Shown: piece after piece, positions 1-8,453 of the stretch | How positions within the stretch are numbered: the first letter of the stretch is position 1 | Layout of the letters: each line of letters starts with the position of its first letter | Assembly (NCBI GenBank): GCA_023439545.1 | Contig: JAEXNT010000079.1 | Location: 9,832-73,831, forward strand | Length of the DNA stretch: 64,000 nt | Source of the DNA: Bacillota bacterium | Lineage (GTDB): Bacteria > Bacillota > Clostridia > Acetivibrionales > DTU013 | Direction of reading: 5' to 3' | Translations under genes and position numbers: made by a program | Notes under the pieces: generated by a model | Database searches by the model: none | What the model saw: only the letters and a program-made list of their open reading frames with translations | Told to the model about the DNA's origin: nothing

Positions 1-83
1 ACGGCATACCCGTAGGCGGCGATCTCGAATACGCCGACGAGGTTACTCTTGCCAAGGCACTGGAAGGACGCCGCGAACTTTAA
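1..83 (+). CDS. C-terminal end of an unidentified protein
   Basis: An open frame enters the window at base 3 and stops at TAA 81-83, giving 26 residues that begin GIPVGGDLEY and end EGRREL. It is followed 33 bases later by a perfect 14-bp terminator stem, which supports a real gene end. I do not recognise the family from this short tail. The rest of the gene lies upstream of the window. Confidence 0.6.
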   Translation, partial: GIPVGGDLEYADEVTLAKALEGRREL

Positions 84-116
84 GCTTTATCAAAATGAAA
101 ATCAGCTTATTCAAAG

Positions 117-160
117 GCCATATGGAATTACAGTAAAAAATATAATTCCATATGGCTTTT
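117..160 (+). terminator. Rho-independent terminator
   Basis: A perfect 14-bp stem (GCCATATGGAATTA at 117-130 pairing with 143-156) with a 12-base A-rich loop is followed by a T-rich tract. It ends the transcript of the gene that enters from the left and separates it from the chemotaxis receptor. Confidence 0.85.
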
Positions 161-270
161 GCTTTGTGCGGAATTTTTTCAATAATCATAGTAGAAAGAG
201 AGGGAATATTTGTGATATAGTAAAAAATAACAGAAAAAGACACTTTTCGCAACTTAATGTAAGGAGTGAA

Positions 271-1995
271 ATGCTAATGAAAAAATCTTTGTTCAGGTTT
301 AGTATCGGGCAAAAATTGCTGTTTTATTTTCTTTTAGTAGGTGTAATCTCCTCGGTCACGGTAGGTATCATTTCATACATAACAATGTCTGGAAACGAAA
401 TGGAGAATATAAAACAAAAACTTTTGATTGCAGTCGAAACAGGTTCCTCGGCAATCGACGGCGATGTCCATTCTATTCTGAAACCGGGCGACGAGCAGAG
501 TGAATCATACAAGGTACTTCTGTCAAAACTTGACAAGATCAAAGAAGATTTCAACCTGACATTCCTTTATACCTTTAATCTATCTCAGGATGGAAAGCTC
601 ACATTTGTGCTCGATACTGATAAAACCGAGGAAAAAGCAAAGATAGGCGACGAGTATGATATGAGCGAAAGTATTCAAAAGGCGTTCGGTGGCTCGCCAA
701 GCGCAGACGACAAGCCCTATTCGGATGATTAGGGCGCCTTCCTGTCTGCCGCAGCCCCCGTATACGATTCAAACAACAAGATCATAGCTGTTGTCGGGGC
801 CGACATCAAAATCGAATCCGTCGAAAACATGCAGAAACAAATGATTATACGTTCGTCTGCAGGAGTTGGCATGAGCATTGTAATCGCCATACTGCTTGCG
901 CTTATATTGTCGATACGTATCACGCGGCCGATCAAATTGCTGAACAACGCAATGAGCGGTCTTGCCTCCAACAGCGGCGATCTCACCCGTACCATAGATA
1001 TCAGGACAGGCGACGAGATTGAATCGCTGGCCGCATCGACAAATCAGGTTCTTGCAAATATACGCGACATAATTCGTACAATCAGGAATACCTCGGCAGC
1101 GATCGATAAAAGTGCCGCAGAAATAAATCATGCGATGAGATCGAGTTCCGAAGCCGCGTCTCAGATAAGCCTCGCGATGAACGAAATAACCACGGGAGCC
1201 GAGGAGCAGCTGCAGAATGTTTCGAACAGTTCCCTCCGGCTGAATGAGGTATCCGACGTTATAAATACACTTGAGTCAAATTCGGAAAAGATAGGAATAT
1301 CCCTGAGTTCTGCTTCTGAATTTACAGCGGAATGCCTGCAGTCCGTTACCGAACTGCAGGCCAGGACAGCAGACAATTCCGAGGTAATCAGGAAGGCATC
1401 GGAAAATGCAAAAGATCTGGAAAACTATTCGAGCGAAGCTGTAAAAATAATCGAAGTCATTTCCCAAATCTCGGATCAGACCAATATGCTTGCACTGAAC
1501 GCCGCAATTGAGGCAGCGCGCGCCGGAGAGCATGGAAAGGGCTTCGCCGTGGTGGCTGAAGAAATCAGGCATCTGTCCGAAAATACTTCTGCTTCGGCGA
1601 AGCAGATCGCTCAATATATAGCGCAGATAAGGACACAGTCCGGCGAAACCTCGTTTACACTGAACAATGTGGCCAGTTCAGTATCCGAACAGACAGAGTC
1701 CATCAAAAGGACCACATCATCGCTTTCGGAAATTAATGAAGTAATGGCGTCCATAAAAACTGCCCTTGATGATGTAAACTCATCGGTCAGAAATATATTT
1801 GTAAACAAGCAAAGCATAATTATCATGAACGACGGCATTCAAAAGTCATCAGAAAGCATGGCCACTTCGACTACCGAGGTAACCTCCTCCCAGCAGGAAC
1901 AGCAAGCTATCATAGACAGTGTTTGCGAGCTGATTTCCGAATTGGACGTTATGTCGAAAAAGCTGGAAAATACAGTAAACCGGTTCAGGATCTGA
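271..1995 (+). pseudogene. Methyl-accepting chemotaxis protein, interrupted by one in-frame TAG
   Basis: The start at ATG 271 follows AAGGAG. The frame has an N-terminal membrane segment (about residues 13-36), an extracytoplasmic sensor region, then TAG at 730-732 (codon 154). It continues in the same frame through a second membrane segment (about 190-210), a HAMP domain and a full cytoplasmic signalling hairpin containing NAAIEAARAGEHGKGFAVVA, ending at TGA 1993-1995. With the TAG read through, the protein would be about 574 residues, normal for the family. The stop sits where related receptors have Trp in a DEWGTFLSGYAP-like motif (here DD-stop-GAFLSAAAPVY), so a TGG to TAG change is the simplest explanation. 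ATG 829 has no good ribosome binding site, so the C-terminal half is probably not made separately. Translational readthrough or a sequencing error cannot be excluded. Confidence 0.85.
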
Positions 1996-2018
1996 TATAC
2001 CGTCATAATCGACTATAT

Positions 2019-2063
2019 GAAGGACCTTTTGTACATTAGAATTATGTATAAAGGGTTCTTCCT
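2019..2063 (+). terminator. Probable terminator after the receptor gene
   Basis: The segment forms an imperfect hairpin: GAAGGACCTTTTGTACAT pairs with ATGTATAAAGGGTTCTTC around a 7-base loop, followed by CTTT. It lies 24 bases after the receptor stop codon. The T tract is weak, so this is a moderate call. Confidence 0.5.
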
Positions 2064-2305
2064 TTACTGCTAAAATAATTATTAAAAAAATTAAAGACAT
2101 TTTAATTGTCTCTTCGTATATTCAATTGTGAGATTAATAAAATTAATATGCAGCTTAATATTGTTAGAATTAATTTCTCGCAGAACCTTGACAAGCACAA
2201 TAAATAATAATAGTATATATTACGGAATAATTAATATATTTAATGTTAATATTAATAATATTAATTAGAACGCAATATATCTTTAAATAAATTGAGGTGC
2301 GTTAT
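2064..2305. other. A+T-rich intergenic region, no gene seen
   Basis: Very A+T-rich DNA with repeated TAATATTAAT-like words lies ahead of the DUF2089 gene. A TTGACA at 2188-2193 is present, but the best TATATA behind it is 20 bases away. The promoter of the downstream pair is therefore probably here but is not resolved. Confidence 0.4.
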
Positions 2306-2689
2306 ATGGCGAGAGAAGCACTCGGAAGATGCCCGGTATGCGGGCAGAATACGGAAGTCACCACGATATACTGCAATGAATGCGGGACAAAAATAGAAGG
2401 TCATTTTGAGCTTTGCAGGTTCTGCAGGCTGACGGATGAACAAAAATCCTTTATCGAAACTTTCATAAAATGCAGAGGAAATATCAAGGAGGTGGAAAAA
2501 GAACTCGGCATCTCATACCCCACCGTAAGAAACCGGCTGGAGGATGCCGCAAATGCGCTGGATTACGACAACTCGCACAGATATAGCACCCAGGAGTCTG
2601 AACAATACAGTCACAGGCTGGAAATACTTGATGAACTGGAAAATGGAAAAATTTCAGTAGAAGATGCATTGAATCTGCTGAAAACCTAA
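2306..2689 (+). CDS. DUF2089-family zinc-ribbon / HTH protein
   Basis: This 127-residue protein begins with paired cysteine motifs at residues 9/12, 23/26 and 37/40 (CPVC, CNEC, CRFC), which look like zinc ribbons. A helix-turn-helix-like segment follows (about 45-82, with GNIKEVEKELGISYPTVRNR), typical of DUF2089. The last 25 residues (LEILDELENGKISVEDALNL) match the start of the next protein, so the two share a small helical module. ATG 2306 is preferred over the GTG at 2297 because the GAGGTG binding site lies in front of it. The gene is 33 bases upstream of the DUF4097 gene and probably co-transcribed. Inference: it regulates, or works with, that envelope-stress type protein. The exact role is unknown. 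Confidence 0.8.
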   Translation: MAREALGRCPVCGQNTEVTTIYCNECGTKIEGHFELCRFCRLTDEQKSFIETFIKCRGNIKEVEKELGISYPTVRNRLEDAANALDYDNSHRYSTQESEQYSHRLEILDELENGKISVEDALNLLKT

Positions 2690-2722
2690 ATAAAACATAT
2701 ATGATTCAGGAGGTAATTTAAA

Positions 2723-3955
2723 ATGTCAGTAAGTGAAGAAAGAATGATGATACTGAAGATGCTTCAGGAAGGAAGAATAAACAGCGACGAAGCCGCTAAG
2801 CTTCTCGAAGCTCTCGACAACAACCAGAAGCAGGCACAGGGTCCCTGCGGAAACGGATTCCGCTTTGAAGGCTTCAAGCCGCCCAGGATGCCGCAGCACA
2901 ACTATTACGACGAAGTAGCCAAGGTCAGGGAAAGGATCAACGACTGGAGGCGCGAGATCAACAAGAATTACAATCAGAAGGATTTTGACAAGATGGTCGA
3001 TGAATTCAGCGCAAAGGCTGAAAAATTCGGCAAGGACGTAACGAACGTAGCTATGGGCGTTGCAGACAAAGTAGTAGATTTCGTAGGCTCGGTGGTAGAC
3101 ACAGGTACCTTCAACTTTTTCGGAAGCTGCGTGCTGGTTGAAAAAACATACGAGGCCGAAGCTGCTGAAGGTATGAACATCGAGCTCCAGGCTGCGAACG
3201 GTCAGATTGCTGTAAAGAAGCACGATGAAAACAGGATCCTGATCAAAGCCAAAATCCGCACTCCCCAGGAAAATGCGGAGACCGCTCTCTACTTCGCAAA
3301 CGAGAACGGGACAGTTTCTCTGAAGCTTGCAAAACCCGATACATTCAACTTAAGCGTTGCATATGAAGCATACGTGCCGGCGGTCAAATTCAACAGACTC
3401 GCCCTCGAGACCAAAAACGGCAAGATATTTGTCGAAGATACCATCTCCGCAGAATTCGCAAGCGTTACAAAGAACGGCGGCATCGACCTGACAGGCGTTA
3501 CGAGCGATAAGATCTTCGTTGATACCAAAAATGGAAAAGTCGATGTCAACTATCTTATAGGTAAGGAAATTTCGATAAATACCAGAAACGCAGGTATCGA
3601 AGTGAAGAACCTGAAGGTTGCCAGGGCTGAAGTCACTACCCAGAACGGCAAGATTCTTGTTGAAAACGTCCAGAATTTGGATGACGCAAATGCCGTAGAC
3701 CTCGTGCTCAAGACAAAGAATGCCGATATCAAGGCCAATATGAACGATTCGGAAGAGAAGGGCTACAGGGTAAATGCCCAGACCTCCAACGGCGGAATCA
3801 ATCTGTTGATACCGGACCTGCTGTACCGTAACGCTCCCAGGGCTGAAGGCTTCAGCAAGCAGGCAGAGGCAGAGACCGGGAACTATTCCAACGCCACCCA
3901 AAAGGTTAATATATATGCAGAAACACAGAACGGCTACATTGAGATTATAAAGTAA
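2723..3955 (+). CDS. DUF4097-family protein with LiaX/YvlB-type N-terminal module
   Basis: This 410-residue protein starts with a short helical module (EERMMILKMLQEGRINSDEA, residues 5-24), followed by an amphipathic region with many charged residues. A long repetitive beta-strand domain (about 140-410) carries recurring NGKI/TKNG/TQNG motifs, as in the DUF4097 beta-helix family. Known relatives such as YvlB and LiaX belong to cell-envelope stress responses to antimicrobial peptides. No signal peptide or clear membrane segment is visible. AGGAGG precedes the ATG. It is the second gene of the DUF2089 pair and ends before a strong terminator. The envelope-stress role is inferred from family, not shown here. 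Confidence 0.85.
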   Translation: MSVSEERMMILKMLQEGRINSDEAAKLLEALDNNQKQAQGPCGNGFRFEGFKPPRMPQHNYYDEVAKVRERINDWRREINKNYNQKDFDKMVDEFSAKAEKFGKDVTNVAMGVADKVVDFVGSVVDTGTFNFFGSCVLVEKTYEAEAAEGMNIELQAANGQIAVKKHDENRILIKAKIRTPQENAETALYFANENGTVSLKLAKPDTFNLSVAYEAYVPAVKFNRLALETKNGKIFVEDTISAEFASVTKNGGIDLTGVTSDKIFVDTKNGKVDVNYLIGKEISINTRNAGIEVKNLKVARAEVTTQNGKILVENVQNLDDANAVDLVLKTKNADIKANMNDSEEKGYRVNAQTSNGGINLLIPDLLYRNAPRAEGFSKQAEAETGNYSNATQKVNIYAETQNGYIEIIK

Positions 3956-4005
3956 GTTTCGGAGCTCAGAGCTCCAGTTGGCAGTGTAACAGGTAGTGTG
4001 GACGC

Positions 4006-4043
4006 AAAAACAGGCTGTACCCGAAAAGGTCAGCCTGTTTTTT
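4006..4043 (+). terminator. Rho-independent terminator
   Basis: The stem AAACAGGCTG / CAGCCTGTTT with a 13-base loop is followed by a run of T. It ends the DUF2089-DUF4097 transcript ahead of the convergent repressor gene. Confidence 0.9.
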
Positions 4044-4083
4044 ATTATATTCTAAAGCCTTGATTTACACCGTCGTTTGCTCA

Positions 4084-4410
4084 TTATTCCCTCTTTTTAT
4101 ATTTCAACTTCAGCAGCTCGACGTATTCCTTCACTTTTTTAACGGCGTCTTCCGGCAGGTCGGACACATCGATCAGGCACATCGCCGTATCTCCGGTATT
4201 GCTTCCGCCCTCAGGGCGACCCAGGAGATAATCCACCGACGTCTCATAAATTTCGGCAAAAGTCCGCAGGGTATAGGGATCAGGCGAACTGACATCATTC
4301 TCATAATTAGAGATCGTTTTATTATGAATGCCAGTTCTTTTTGATACTTCCTTTTGAGTGAGATTTTTCATTTCTCTTGCATATCTGAGATTATCGCCAA
4401 GCGTTTTCAA
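4084..4410 (-). CDS. XRE-family transcriptional repressor
   Basis: This 108-residue protein has an N-terminal XRE helix-turn-helix (about 4-60: LTQKEVSKRTGIHNKTISNY, then the typical SVDYLLGR end). Its C-terminal helical segment is rich in Lys and Glu and probably serves dimerisation. The start is TTG at 4410-4408, preceded by GGGAGGG. It is transcribed divergently from the small gene at 4548. The intervening promoter for that gene holds a perfect inverted repeat (4494-4510), which is the obvious candidate operator. Inference: it represses the divergent gene and perhaps itself. Confidence 0.85.
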   Translation of the reverse strand: MKTLGDNLRYAREMKNLTQKEVSKRTGIHNKTISNYENDVSSPDPYTLRTFAEIYETSVDYLLGRPEGGSNTGDTAMCLIDVSDLPEDAVKKVKEYVELLKLKYKKRE

Positions 4411-4488
4411 AAAAATCCCTCCCTGATGCCATTATAATTCATTCCCGGTTGACACCATAAAATATTCCCATAATTTGTGAAGTTTATA

Positions 4489-4517
4489 TTGACGTCCCAC
4501 ATTCTGGGACATATAAT
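4489..4517 (+). promoter_or_regulatory. Promoter with palindromic operator inside the spacer
   Basis: TTGACG (4489-4494) and TATAAT (4512-4517) are separated by exactly 17 bases. The spacer is filled by GTCCCACATTCTGGGAC (4494-4510), a perfect 6-bp inverted repeat around 5 bases. A protein bound there would block RNA polymerase at the gene starting at 4548. The adjacent XRE repressor is the natural candidate. Confidence 0.8.
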
Positions 4518-4547
4518 TAGAGACATGAAACTTCTTCGGAGGCACTG

Positions 4548-4742
4548 ATGAACAATAATCGATCCATTCCCGAACAGCGAAGAAAGCTTCGGCAATTATC
4601 GAATTCCCTTGATGAGATCACAAAGCTGTATTTGAGCCCTGAATCTCACAAAAGCAACGATGCATATTTCCTGGAGCAGATAGATATGATCAGGTTGGAA
4701 TTGCTCGATCTCAAAAATTCGTCCCGTAATCAGAACGGATAA
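4548..4742 (+). CDS. Small hypothetical protein, possible XRE-repressor target
   Basis: This 64-residue, charged, mostly helical protein starts with ATG 4548 after CGGAGG and has a well-formed promoter. An SxxLD-type stretch (LSNSLDEITKLYL, residues 17-29) recalls the signature helix of Spo0E-like aspartyl-phosphate phosphatases. In those proteins that helix is second, while here it is near the N-terminus, so membership is doubtful. It lies between a divergent repressor and prfA. I do not assign a function. The precise promoter-operator arrangement argues that the gene is real. Confidence 0.65.
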   Translation: MNNNRSIPEQRRKLRQLSNSLDEITKLYLSPESHKSNDAYFLEQIDMIRLELLDLKNSSRNQNG

Positions 4743-4879
4743 ACAATCGGCGCGATTATTCAAGGTATACCGCAAAGGCCGCCTTACAGGCCCTCTTCTC
4801 CCCTTCCATCTTCCATATGGATTATAACTGTGTTATATGCTATAATAAAACACCGACAGCCGATACTATGAGGTGTATT

Positions 4880-5959
4880 ATGTTTGATAAGCTGGAAAAT
4901 GCGGAGAACCGCTATGAAGAGATAAATCACAAATTGGCCGATCCCCAGGTGATCGCAGACCAGGACGAATATCGCAGGTTGATGAAGGAATTTTCCGAGC
5001 TCGGCGATATAGTTGCCAAGTTTCGTGAATATAAAAAGGTAAAATCCGATATCGCCGAGGCCAGGGAATTGCTTGAAGGTACTCTTGAAAAAGACTTCCG
5101 TGAACTTGTCCAGGCCGAATTCAACGAGTTAAAGGAAAAGCTCGATTCGATAGAAAACGAGCTTAAGATACTGATTGCCCCGAAGGACCCCAACGACAAC
5201 AAGAGCGTCATCGTTGAAATACGCGGCGGCGCCGGCGGCGAAGAGGCCGCCCTCTTTGCGTCCAACCTTTTCAGGATGTACAGCCGCTATGCCGAACGTC
5301 GCCGCTGGAAGACTGAAATAGTTGATATGAACGATACTGAAATCGGCGGTATCAAGGAAGTCGTCTTTACGATAGATGCAAAAGGCGCTTACAGCAGGCT
5401 GAAATTCGAAAGCGGAGTCCACAGAGTACAGCGCGTCCCATCCACGGAATCGAGCGGAAGGATCCATACTTCTACAGTAACCGTCGCCGTTTTGCCTGAA
5501 GTTGACGAAGTCGATGTCGAGATAAACCCGAACGATCTCCAGATCGATACCTACAGGGCTTCCGGCGCAGGAGGCCAGCATATCAACAAGACAGATTCGG
5601 CAATACGCATAACCCATTTACCCTCCGGCATTGTGGTAACCTGCCAGGATCAGCGGTCCCAGCATAAAAACAAGGACAGGGCCATGAGCGTACTGCGCTC
5701 GAAGCTCTTTGAAATGGCGCAGGAACAGCAGAATACGGAGATCGCACAAGCCAGGAAAAGCCAGGTGGGAACCGGCGACCGCAGTGAACGTATTCGTACG
5801 TACAATTTTCCACAGGGCCGCGTATCCGATCACAGAATAGGCCTTACCCTCTATAAAATTGAACAGATCATGGACGGCGATCTCGACGAAATAATCGACG
5901 CGCTCATCACCGCCGCGCAGTCCGAGAAACTCGGCAGCGCAACCTACGATGAAGATTAA
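4880..5959 (+). CDS. prfA: Peptide chain release factor 1
   Basis: The 359-residue protein terminates translation at UAA and UAG. An N-terminal coiled helical domain (1-100) precedes the codon-recognition domain with the PxT-type motif in HRVQRVPSTESSGRIHT, where release factor 2 would carry SPF. The catalytic GGQ loop (GAGGQHINK) is at about residues 228-236, with the usual C-terminal helical domain after it. ATG 4880 follows GAGGTG; an ATG at 4868 overlaps that site and is unlikely. The length is standard. The gene stands alone here, without the prmC methyltransferase gene often found beside it. Its presence means UAG is read as stop in this organism, relevant to the interrupted receptor at 271-1995. 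Confidence 0.97.
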   Translation: MFDKLENAENRYEEINHKLADPQVIADQDEYRRLMKEFSELGDIVAKFREYKKVKSDIAEARELLEGTLEKDFRELVQAEFNELKEKLDSIENELKILIAPKDPNDNKSVIVEIRGGAGGEEAALFASNLFRMYSRYAERRRWKTEIVDMNDTEIGGIKEVVFTIDAKGAYSRLKFESGVHRVQRVPSTESSGRIHTSTVTVAVLPEVDEVDVEINPNDLQIDTYRASGAGGQHINKTDSAIRITHLPSGIVVTCQDQRSQHKNKDRAMSVLRSKLFEMAQEQQNTEIAQARKSQVGTGDRSERIRTYNFPQGRVSDHRIGLTLYKIEQIMDGDLDEIIDALITAAQSEKLGSATYDED

Positions 5960-6015
5960 AGCATGATAAAGATATAAACACACAAGGCGAAAAATCAAAT
6001 CCGCCGCTAAAGTCA

Positions 6016-6205
6016 GATCCGCCGCGGTGGTTGTCTTTATTGCCGGTTTTATTCATAGAGCGTATAAACTCAGCTTTAGCAGGCAAATCAAACTCGCGTT
6101 GCTCACGCAACGTTCAAACAGTGATTTGCCCTTAACAATGCTTCATTAATACGCTCTAATTCATAAAACCGACGCAATTTCAAACAACCAACGCGGCGGA
6201 TTTTC
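6016..6205. repeat. Long nested palindromic element, copy 1
   Basis: About 50-base outer arms (6016-6065 and 6150-6203, sharing TCCGCCGCG-TGGTTGT, CGGTTTTAT and AGAGCGTAT) enclose a second inverted repeat, GGCAAATCA (6082-6090) / TGATTTGCC (6122-6130). An innermost CGTTGC-TCAC-GCAACG hairpin lies inside that. The whole element can fold as one long arm. No protein is encoded. The core words recur in opposite orientation in the element at 6248-6440, so this looks like a mobile or amplified intergenic repeat. Confidence 0.75.
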
Positions 6206-6247
6206 TTTACTTCTTAACCTACATGGCCTATTACGCGTGAGTACGAT

Positions 6248-6440
6248 CTGATACGCTGGTATCCTGAGATTGCATGAGTTTTGCGAAATAGAGCATATTG
6301 ATGAAACATTGCCAAGGGCAAATCACTGTTTGAGCGGCGCAGTATGGATTTAAGCGGAGCGAGTTTGATTTGCCGGCCTGATTGAATCTATATGCTCTTT
6401 GAGCATAAACTCCGCAATAGCAGGATGCCATCGTATCAGT
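6248..6440. repeat. Long nested palindromic element, copy 2 (core inverted relative to copy 1)
   Basis: Outer arms 6248-6281 and 6408-6440 (both reading CTGATACG-TGG-ATCCTG when folded) enclose AGAGCATAT-type arms and the core GGGCAAATCACTGTTTGA (6316-6333) / GCGAGTTTGATTTGCC (6359-6374). The core is the reverse complement of the one in copy 1, but the outermost arms differ. Together the two elements fill the roughly 600 bases between prfA and the ZIP gene. Confidence 0.7.
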
Positions 6441-6563
6441 GAAGTGATCCTAATCCTTGGTTACATCATGCCGGAATACCGCTTTATCTGTGATATTGCC
6501 GCCCTCCCGCGAATACAATGGTAAATATGTACATGAATCCATTGATCCACACGGAGGTCAGTC

Positions 6564-7301
6564 ATGCAGCACCTTATCAGCATAACCCTGTTCGGGCTCA
6601 TATCGGGCCTTGCCGGGACCGGCATCGGCGGCCTTTCGGCTTTTGTGATCACAAAGACAAGCAACCGTGTAATGAGCAGCCTGCTGGAATTTTCCGCCGG
6701 TCTCATGACTGCTGTCGTTTGCTTTGAGCTTTTCCCCGAAGCTTTCAACATAGGAGGCACATTATACGCATTCGCAGGTATTCTATCCGGTATAGGCGTG
6801 GTAGTGATCATAGAACAGATCCTCAAGCATACGCGTACGTTCACGAAAAGCAACAGCTCCAGTCTGCTGAAGGCAGGCATACTCATGGCTATTGCAATCG
6901 CGATGCACAACTTCCCTGAAGGCTTTGCGGTGGGCTCCGGCTTCGAAGCTTCCGCAAGCCTCGGTTTTACTATTACGGCCGTAATAATCATACACGACAT
7001 ACCTGAAGGCATCGCAATGGCGCTGCCGATGCGCGCGGGAGGTTTCTCAAGGATCAAGGCCTTCGCCTATACCCTACTCTCCGGAGTCCCTATGGGCTTT
7101 GGGGCACTTTTTGGCGCGGTACTCGGCGAGATCTCGGATAATTTGACAGCATCGTGCCTCGGTTTTGCAGGAGGCGCAATGCTGTACATAGTTTACGGTG
7201 AACTCGTGCCGGAATCCAAAAAACTCTATCTTGGCAGGCTGTCTTCGATATCGAATGTACTCGGGATATTATGTGGTATAATAATAACCATATATAACTG
7301 A
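6564..7301 (+). CDS. ZIP-family divalent metal transporter
   Basis: A 245-residue integral membrane protein with about eight membrane segments. The two signature metal-site motifs HNFPEG (about residue 114) and HDIPEG (about 143) match ZupT-like ZIP permeases, which import Zn2+ and related ions. A strong GGAGG lies 12 bases before ATG 6564. It is followed by sua5-ywlE on the same strand, with an 81-base gap. No metal-responsive operator is evident, and the region in front is filled by palindromic elements rather than an obvious promoter. Substrate preference among Zn, Fe and Mn cannot be read from the sequence. Confidence 0.93.
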   Translation: MQHLISITLFGLISGLAGTGIGGLSAFVITKTSNRVMSSLLEFSAGLMTAVVCFELFPEAFNIGGTLYAFAGILSGIGVVVIIEQILKHTRTFTKSNSSSLLKAGILMAIAIAMHNFPEGFAVGSGFEASASLGFTITAVIIIHDIPEGIAMALPMRAGGFSRIKAFAYTLLSGVPMGFGALFGAVLGEISDNLTASCLGFAGGAMLYIVYGELVPESKKLYLGRLSSISNVLGILCGIIITIYN

Positions 7302-7382
7302 TACTCAAGCGAATGCCCCCGGCCTGGCGAGCCGGTCTCTGCATGGATTACGCTGCGGTATCCGACAGAGGAGATATACATA

Positions 7383-8453
7383 TTGAAGACAGAGATAATC
7401 AGGATCGATATTTCAAAACCGGATTGGGACAAGCAGCTCGATCATGCCGCACTAGTGCTGAGGGACGGCGGCCTGGTGGCATTTCCTACGGAGACGGTTT
7501 ACGGACTGGGGGCAAATGCGCTGGATCAAACCGCGATCGAGGGTATTTACAGGGCTAAAGGACGTCCTTCAGACAACCCGCTTATCGTACACATAGCAGA
7601 AACAAGCGCCTTAAAGGAATTGACATCTGATATTCCCGCAATAGCTCCACGGCTCATGGAAACGTACTGGCCCGGGCCGCTTACACTGCTTATGCCCAAA
7701 TCGGAGAGGATACCTGCGATAGTCACGGCGGGACTTGGCACAGTCGGTATCAGGATGCCCGCAAACCCCATCGCTCTTGAACTTATCAGGAAGTCGGGCG
7801 TACCCGTAGCCGCCCCAAGCGCAAACAGCTCCGGCAGACCCAGCCCTACGCTTGCAAAACACGTAATAGAAGATCTTTCGGGTAAAGTCGACGTTATCAT
7901 CGACGGAGGTCATACAAAAGTCGGCGTCGAATCGACGGTATTGGATATTACGGTCGATCCTCCCATGATTTTAAGGCCGGGAGGGATAACCTTCGAAAAG
8001 CTGGCGCAAATACTGGGCCAAGTCCGGCTCGACCCCGCCATTTCATCCGATAGCAAGACCTCTGCCCCGCCCAGGGCGCCGGGTATGAAATACAGGCATT
8101 ATGCGCCCAAGGCATCAATGCTCCTTATACAGGGCCAACCCGAGCGTATAGCGGCTGAGATCGGAAAGCGGGCCGCGGTTTATAATAGCGAAGGCGCCCT
8201 CGTGGGCATACTTACGACTGATGAAACGGCTTCGTTGTATGAGCCGTCGCTCTATACCTTCTGCAAAATAATATCGCTCGGCAGCAGGCTGAATCCGGAA
8301 AGCCTGGCGGTGAACCTGTTCAAATGCCTGAGGGAATTCGACGAAAACAAGACGGGAGTCATAATGGCCGAAGCCCCGGAAACCTCCGGCATCGGACAGG
8401 CTGTGATGAATCGTATGCTGAAGGCCGCAGGCGGCAACATTATAAAAGTATGA
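7383..8453 (+). CDS. sua5: L-threonylcarbamoyladenylate synthase (Sua5/YwlC)
   Basis: The 356-residue protein makes threonylcarbamoyl-AMP from threonine, bicarbonate and ATP, the first step of t6A37 modification of ANN-decoding tRNAs. The N-terminal YrdC domain (about 10-200) contains GGLVAFPTETVYGLGANA and the SANSSGRPSPT nucleotide-site motif. The C-terminal Sua5 domain (about 230-356) marks the long Sua5/YwlC form rather than the short TsaC. The start is TTG 7383, nine bases after GAGGAG. Its stop overlaps the start of ywlE (ATGA), so the two are translationally coupled, as is usual in Firmicutes near prfA and upp. Confidence 0.95.
   Translation: MKTEIIRIDISKPDWDKQLDHAALVLRDGGLVAFPTETVYGLGANALDQTAIEGIYRAKGRPSDNPLIVHIAETSALKELTSDIPAIAPRLMETYWPGPLTLLMPKSERIPAIVTAGLGTVGIRMPANPIALELIRKSGVPVAAPSANSSGRPSPTLAKHVIEDLSGKVDVIIDGGHTKVGVESTVLDITVDPPMILRPGGITFEKLAQILGQVRLDPAISSDSKTSAPPRAPGMKYRHYAPKASMLLIQGQPERIAAEIGKRAAVYNSEGALVGILTTDETASLYEPSLYTFCKIISLGSRLNPESLAVNLFKCLREFDENKTGVIMAEAPETSGIGQAVMNRMLKAAGGNIIKV

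Noticed and set aside
730..732. TAG as a pyrrolysine codon
   Set aside because: The position is a conserved tryptophan one base from TAG, and no pyrrolysine genes are in view. A nonsense mutation is simpler.
829..1995. Separate gene for a soluble chemotaxis signalling domain starting at 829
   Set aside because: No ribosome binding site before ATG 829, and the frame continues uninterrupted from the TAG with sensor-domain sequence, so it is the rear part of a broken gene.
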